Assembly: GCA_032128415.1 (NCBI GenBank) | Contig: JAQBGW010000171.1 | Coordinates: 1-31,250 of the forward strand | From: Ga0077527 sp032128415 | GTDB lineage: Bacteria > Pseudomonadota > Gammaproteobacteria > Burkholderiales > SG8-41 | Length of the DNA: 31,250 bases | Direction of reading: 5' to 3' | Part shown: in pieces, positions 30,732 to 31,250 of the stretch | Layout of the letters: the number at the start of each line of letters is the position of its first letter | How positions within the stretch are numbered: the stretch's first letter is position 1 | Position numbers and translations under genes: made by a program | Notes under the pieces: generated by a model | What the model was told of the DNA's origin: nothing | Databases searched by the model: none | Seen by the model: the letters and a program-made list of their open reading frames with translations, nothing else

Positions 30732-31250
30732 CTACGACAGCGCCTGCGTCAGTTCCGGCACCGCCTTGAACAGGTCTTCGACCAGCCAGTAGTCAGCCAC
30801 CGCAAATATCGGCGCTTCCGCATCCTTGTTGATGGCGACAATGACCTTACTGTCCTTCATGCCTGCCAGATGCTGGATCGCGCCCGAAATACCGACGGCG
30901 ATGTACAGCTCCGGCGCGACGATCTTGCCGGTCTGTCCAACCTGATAGTCATTGGGTACAAAACCGGAATCCACTGCGGCGCGTGAAGCCCCCACCGCAG
31001 CACCCAGCTTGTCAGCCAGCGCTTCGAGCAGCTTGAAATTCTCACCGCTGCCCATGCCGCGCCCGCCGGAAACAATGACACGCGCGGCAGTCAACTCGGG
31101 CCGGCTCGACTTCGTGAGCTCGTGGCCCTTGAACTCGCTAAGCCCGCTATCCGCAACCGCCGCGATATTTTCCAAGGGCGCTGCCGCAGCCGCCTTGCCT
31201 GCCGCGTCAAATCCGGTGATGCGCACCGTAATGACCTTGATCGCGTCCTT
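30732..31250 (-). CDS. etfA: Electron transfer flavoprotein alpha subunit, C-terminal part (window edge)
   Basis: At least 172 residues of the EtfA C-terminal half; the frame stays open to the window end. The FAD-binding domain is unmistakable: VIVSGGRGMGSGENFKLLEA, VGASRAAVDSGFVPNDYQVG, QTGKIVAPELYIAVGISGAI, QHLAGMKDSKVIVAINKDAE and PIFAVADYWLVEDLFKAVPE. EtfA with EtfB carries electrons from acyl-CoA dehydrogenases to the membrane quinone pool, consistent with the acyl-CoA dehydrogenase encoded next. The start and probably etfB lie outside the window. Confidence 0.97.
   Translation of the reverse strand, partial: KDAIKVITVRITGFDAAGKAAAAAPLENIAAVADSGLSEFKGHELTKSSRPELTAARVIVSGGRGMGSGENFKLLEALADKLGAAVGASRAAVDSGFVPNDYQVGQTGKIVAPELYIAVGISGAIQHLAGMKDSKVIVAINKDAEAPIFAVADYWLVEDLFKAVPELTQALS

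Overview
The window reads as chromosomal DNA of a GC-rich betaproteobacterium (Burkholderiales-like). Supporting this are a Bug-type solute-binding protein, an IclR / CoA-transferase / thiolase catabolic cluster, a large DmdC-type acyl-CoA dehydrogenase beside ETF, and the overall codon use. No tRNA, rRNA, CRISPR array, phage or insertion sequence was seen.

Region 1 (1-6019, all minus strand) is a catabolic cluster. It holds a Bug-family periplasmic binding protein, an ornithine cyclodeaminase/mu-crystallin homologue, then a DUF35 Zn-ribbon protein, a thiolase, an IclR regulator, a family III CoA-transferase and the start of one further gene. The CoA-transferase has an in-frame amber codon before its catalytic Asp. 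A 15-bp IclR-type palindrome lies just upstream of the DUF35 gene.

Region 2 (6101-9222) carries a GST-FIST-DUF599 minus-strand cluster and, divergently, inorganic pyrophosphatase.

Region 3 (9241-16332) is the most striking part. Three separate RNA elements match the yybP-ykoY (Mn2+/pH-responsive) riboswitch. One precedes alx on the minus strand, one precedes a TerC-UspA fusion gene on the minus strand, and one precedes a LysR-type regulator on the plus strand. They share the GGGGAGTAGC 5' motif and the core TCGWCAATWCG, and have stems whose sequences differ while pairing is kept. The expression platforms differ: a textbook intrinsic terminator before lysR, and candidate Shine-Dalgarno-sequestering helices before both TerC-family genes. 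The alx gene is followed, by overlapping start/stop codons, by a NavBac voltage-gated sodium channel (filter TLESWSM), the Na+/H+ antiporter NhaA and a DUF2062 membrane protein. An Mn2+/alkaline-pH RNA sensor therefore probably governs a sodium-cycle operon as well as Mn2+ export. A pentanucleotide repeat (six TGAAG units) abuts the alx aptamer.

Region 4 (16465-23722) contains a small membrane/coiled-coil protein, a ketopantoate-reductase-like protein, a DUF3047 protein, an EAL phosphodiesterase, htpG with a sigma-32-like promoter, and an APC amino-acid permease.

Region 5 (23748-28303) has three tandem paralogues that combine an apparent signal peptide with a SAM-methyltransferase fold. A membrane-anchored spermidine-synthase-like protein is divergent from them. 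Region 6 (28519-31250) has a small secreted protein, an acyl-CoA dehydrogenase and the 3' part of etfA, the last two separated by a strong terminator.

All assignments come from reading motifs by eye. No database search or RNA folding was run.
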